Position numbers and translations under genes: made by a program
From: Halalkalibacter alkalisediminis
GTDB taxonomy: Bacteria > Bacillota > Bacilli > Bacillales > Bacillaceae_D
NCBI RefSeq assembly: GCF_028610705.1
Contig: NZ_JAQQWT010000005.1
Location: 240,246 to 304,245, forward strand
Length of the DNA: 64,000 bases
Direction: 5' to 3'
Part shown: positions 63,565-64,000 of the stretch, in pieces
Layout of the letters: every line of letters begins with the position of its first letter
How positions within the stretch are numbered: position 1 is the first letter of the stretch
The notes under the pieces: generated by a model
Database searches by the model: none
Told to the model about the DNA's origin: nothing
The model's input: the letters and a program-made list of their open reading frames with translations, nothing else

Positions 63565-64000
63565 TTAACGAAGCTTTGGCTTTTTGAAAAAGCTAGAAAC
63601 TCCCTTTGAAACATTGCTAACTGCTTTTTTCGCACTGCTCGTAACAGAGCTATATGTTTTTTTCGCTGTTGTTTTAGCTGTAGTAACTGTTTTTTTCGCT
63701 GTTGTTTTCACCGTGCTTGCAGTTTTTTTAGCATAATTGTATGATTTAGTGGCTGTAGTCTTTACAGCACTTGACACTTTTTTGACAGAGCTACTTGCTT
63801 TTTGGGACACTGTTTTCTTGGCAGTTGACAGCGTCTTTTGTGCAGCGGTAACTGTTTTCTTAGCAGTATTTTTTACAGAACTTGTTACTTTTTTTGCTGC
63901 AGCTACTGTTTTCTTAGCAGCGCTTTTTACAGAACTTGTTACTTTTTTTGCTGCAGCTACTGTTTTCTTAGCAGCGCTTTTTACAGAACTTGTTACTTTT
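63565..64000 (-). CDS. Lys/Ala/Ser/Thr-rich repeat protein (partial, runs off the window)
   Basis: The frame ends at 63565 and is open on the minus strand through the window edge (about 145 codons seen). An internal Met at 63810 is not the start. The upstream part consists of 18-residue repeats (KKVTSSVKSAAKKTVAAA), perfect at the DNA level with 54-bp period from about 63880 to 64000. The tail is looser (TAKKTVTTAKTTAKKTYSSV...) and ends SSFFKKPKLR. Each repeat can form an amphipathic basic helix. This suggests a DNA-, membrane- or pilus-associated protein, histone-H1-like in composition. The true length is not visible. Confidence 0.7.
   Translation of the reverse strand, partial: KVTSSVKSAAKKTVAAAKKVTSSVKSAAKKTVAAAKKVTSSVKNTAKKTVTAAQKTLSTAKKTVSQKASSSVKKVSSAVKTTATKSYNYAKKTASTVKTTAKKTVTTAKTTAKKTYSSVTSSAKKAVSNVSKGVSSFFKKPKLR

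Overview
The window is a low-GC Gram-positive chromosome segment of a Bacillus-type organism. The evidence is gene content: an RsbQ/RsbP energy-stress pair, AdeR/Ald alanine catabolism, a YjcZ-type sporulation peptide, YuzB- and YuzF-like small proteins, strong AGGAGG-type ribosome binding sites, and CcpA (cre) boxes. Several sodium-coupled carriers (BrnQ, AgcS, NhaC) would fit a sodium-using, perhaps alkaliphilic or halotolerant, Bacillaceae member; that is inference. No rRNA, tRNA, CRISPR array or intact transposase was seen.

Layout. 0-4.4 kb: an actin-like (ParM/StbA) gene with the start of a small ParR-like partner and a centromere-like upstream region. Part of this locus has been tandemly duplicated, and the second copy has decayed up to the start codon of a GH105 glycoside hydrolase. 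4.5-4.6 kb: a cluster of four DnaA-box-like sequences. 4.6-16.6 kb: an RlmN-type methyltransferase, rsbQ-rsbP, a soluble chemoreceptor-like sensor, a flavoprotein, a histidine kinase, an MFS exporter, brnQ and a NERD protein. 16.6-23 kb: a 52-bp tandem repeat, two strong palindromes, the galKETM operon and a convergent ROK repressor. 23.4-26.2 kb: DoxX, extradiol dioxygenase and esterase (quinone/catechol-detoxification-like) plus an XRE-cupin regulator. 26.2-27.2 kb: gene debris around half of an iron-siderophore permease. 27.3-33.8 kb: a Gfo/Idh oxidoreductase, then an alanine module (AgcS symporter, AdeR activator, alanine dehydrogenase, alanine racemase). 34-39 kb: GIY-YIG protein, Mqo, YerC-like and NhaC-like genes.

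39-45.4 kb is an aromatic amino acid catabolic block. Phenylalanine dehydrogenase and a DUF1450 protein lie on one strand. On the other strand lie HPPD, an uncharacterised 320-aa protein, fumarylacetoacetase and homogentisate dioxygenase. No glutathione-type maleylacetoacetate isomerase is visible, so the 320-aa protein is a candidate for the missing step. 45.5-53.3 kb is an accessory region with small proteins, a GMC oxidoreductase pair carrying a ferredoxin-like four-cysteine motif, CBO0543-type membrane proteins and a YjcZ peptide. From 34 to 54 kb the intergenic spaces carry eight copies of an approximately 48-nt imperfect hairpin element.

54.2-58.1 kb holds a ribose-type sugar ABC transporter (binding protein, ATPase, permease) with two cre boxes and a 20-bp direct repeat upstream. 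58.6-59.9 kb holds decaying genes (TauE/SafE, TauD-like). 60.3-64 kb holds a DUF192 protein, a membrane protein and a Tad/Flp pilus cluster (Flp pilin, prepilin peptidase, TadE- and TadG-like). The cluster ends with a Lys/Ala/Thr/Ser-rich protein built of 18-residue repeats that runs off the window.
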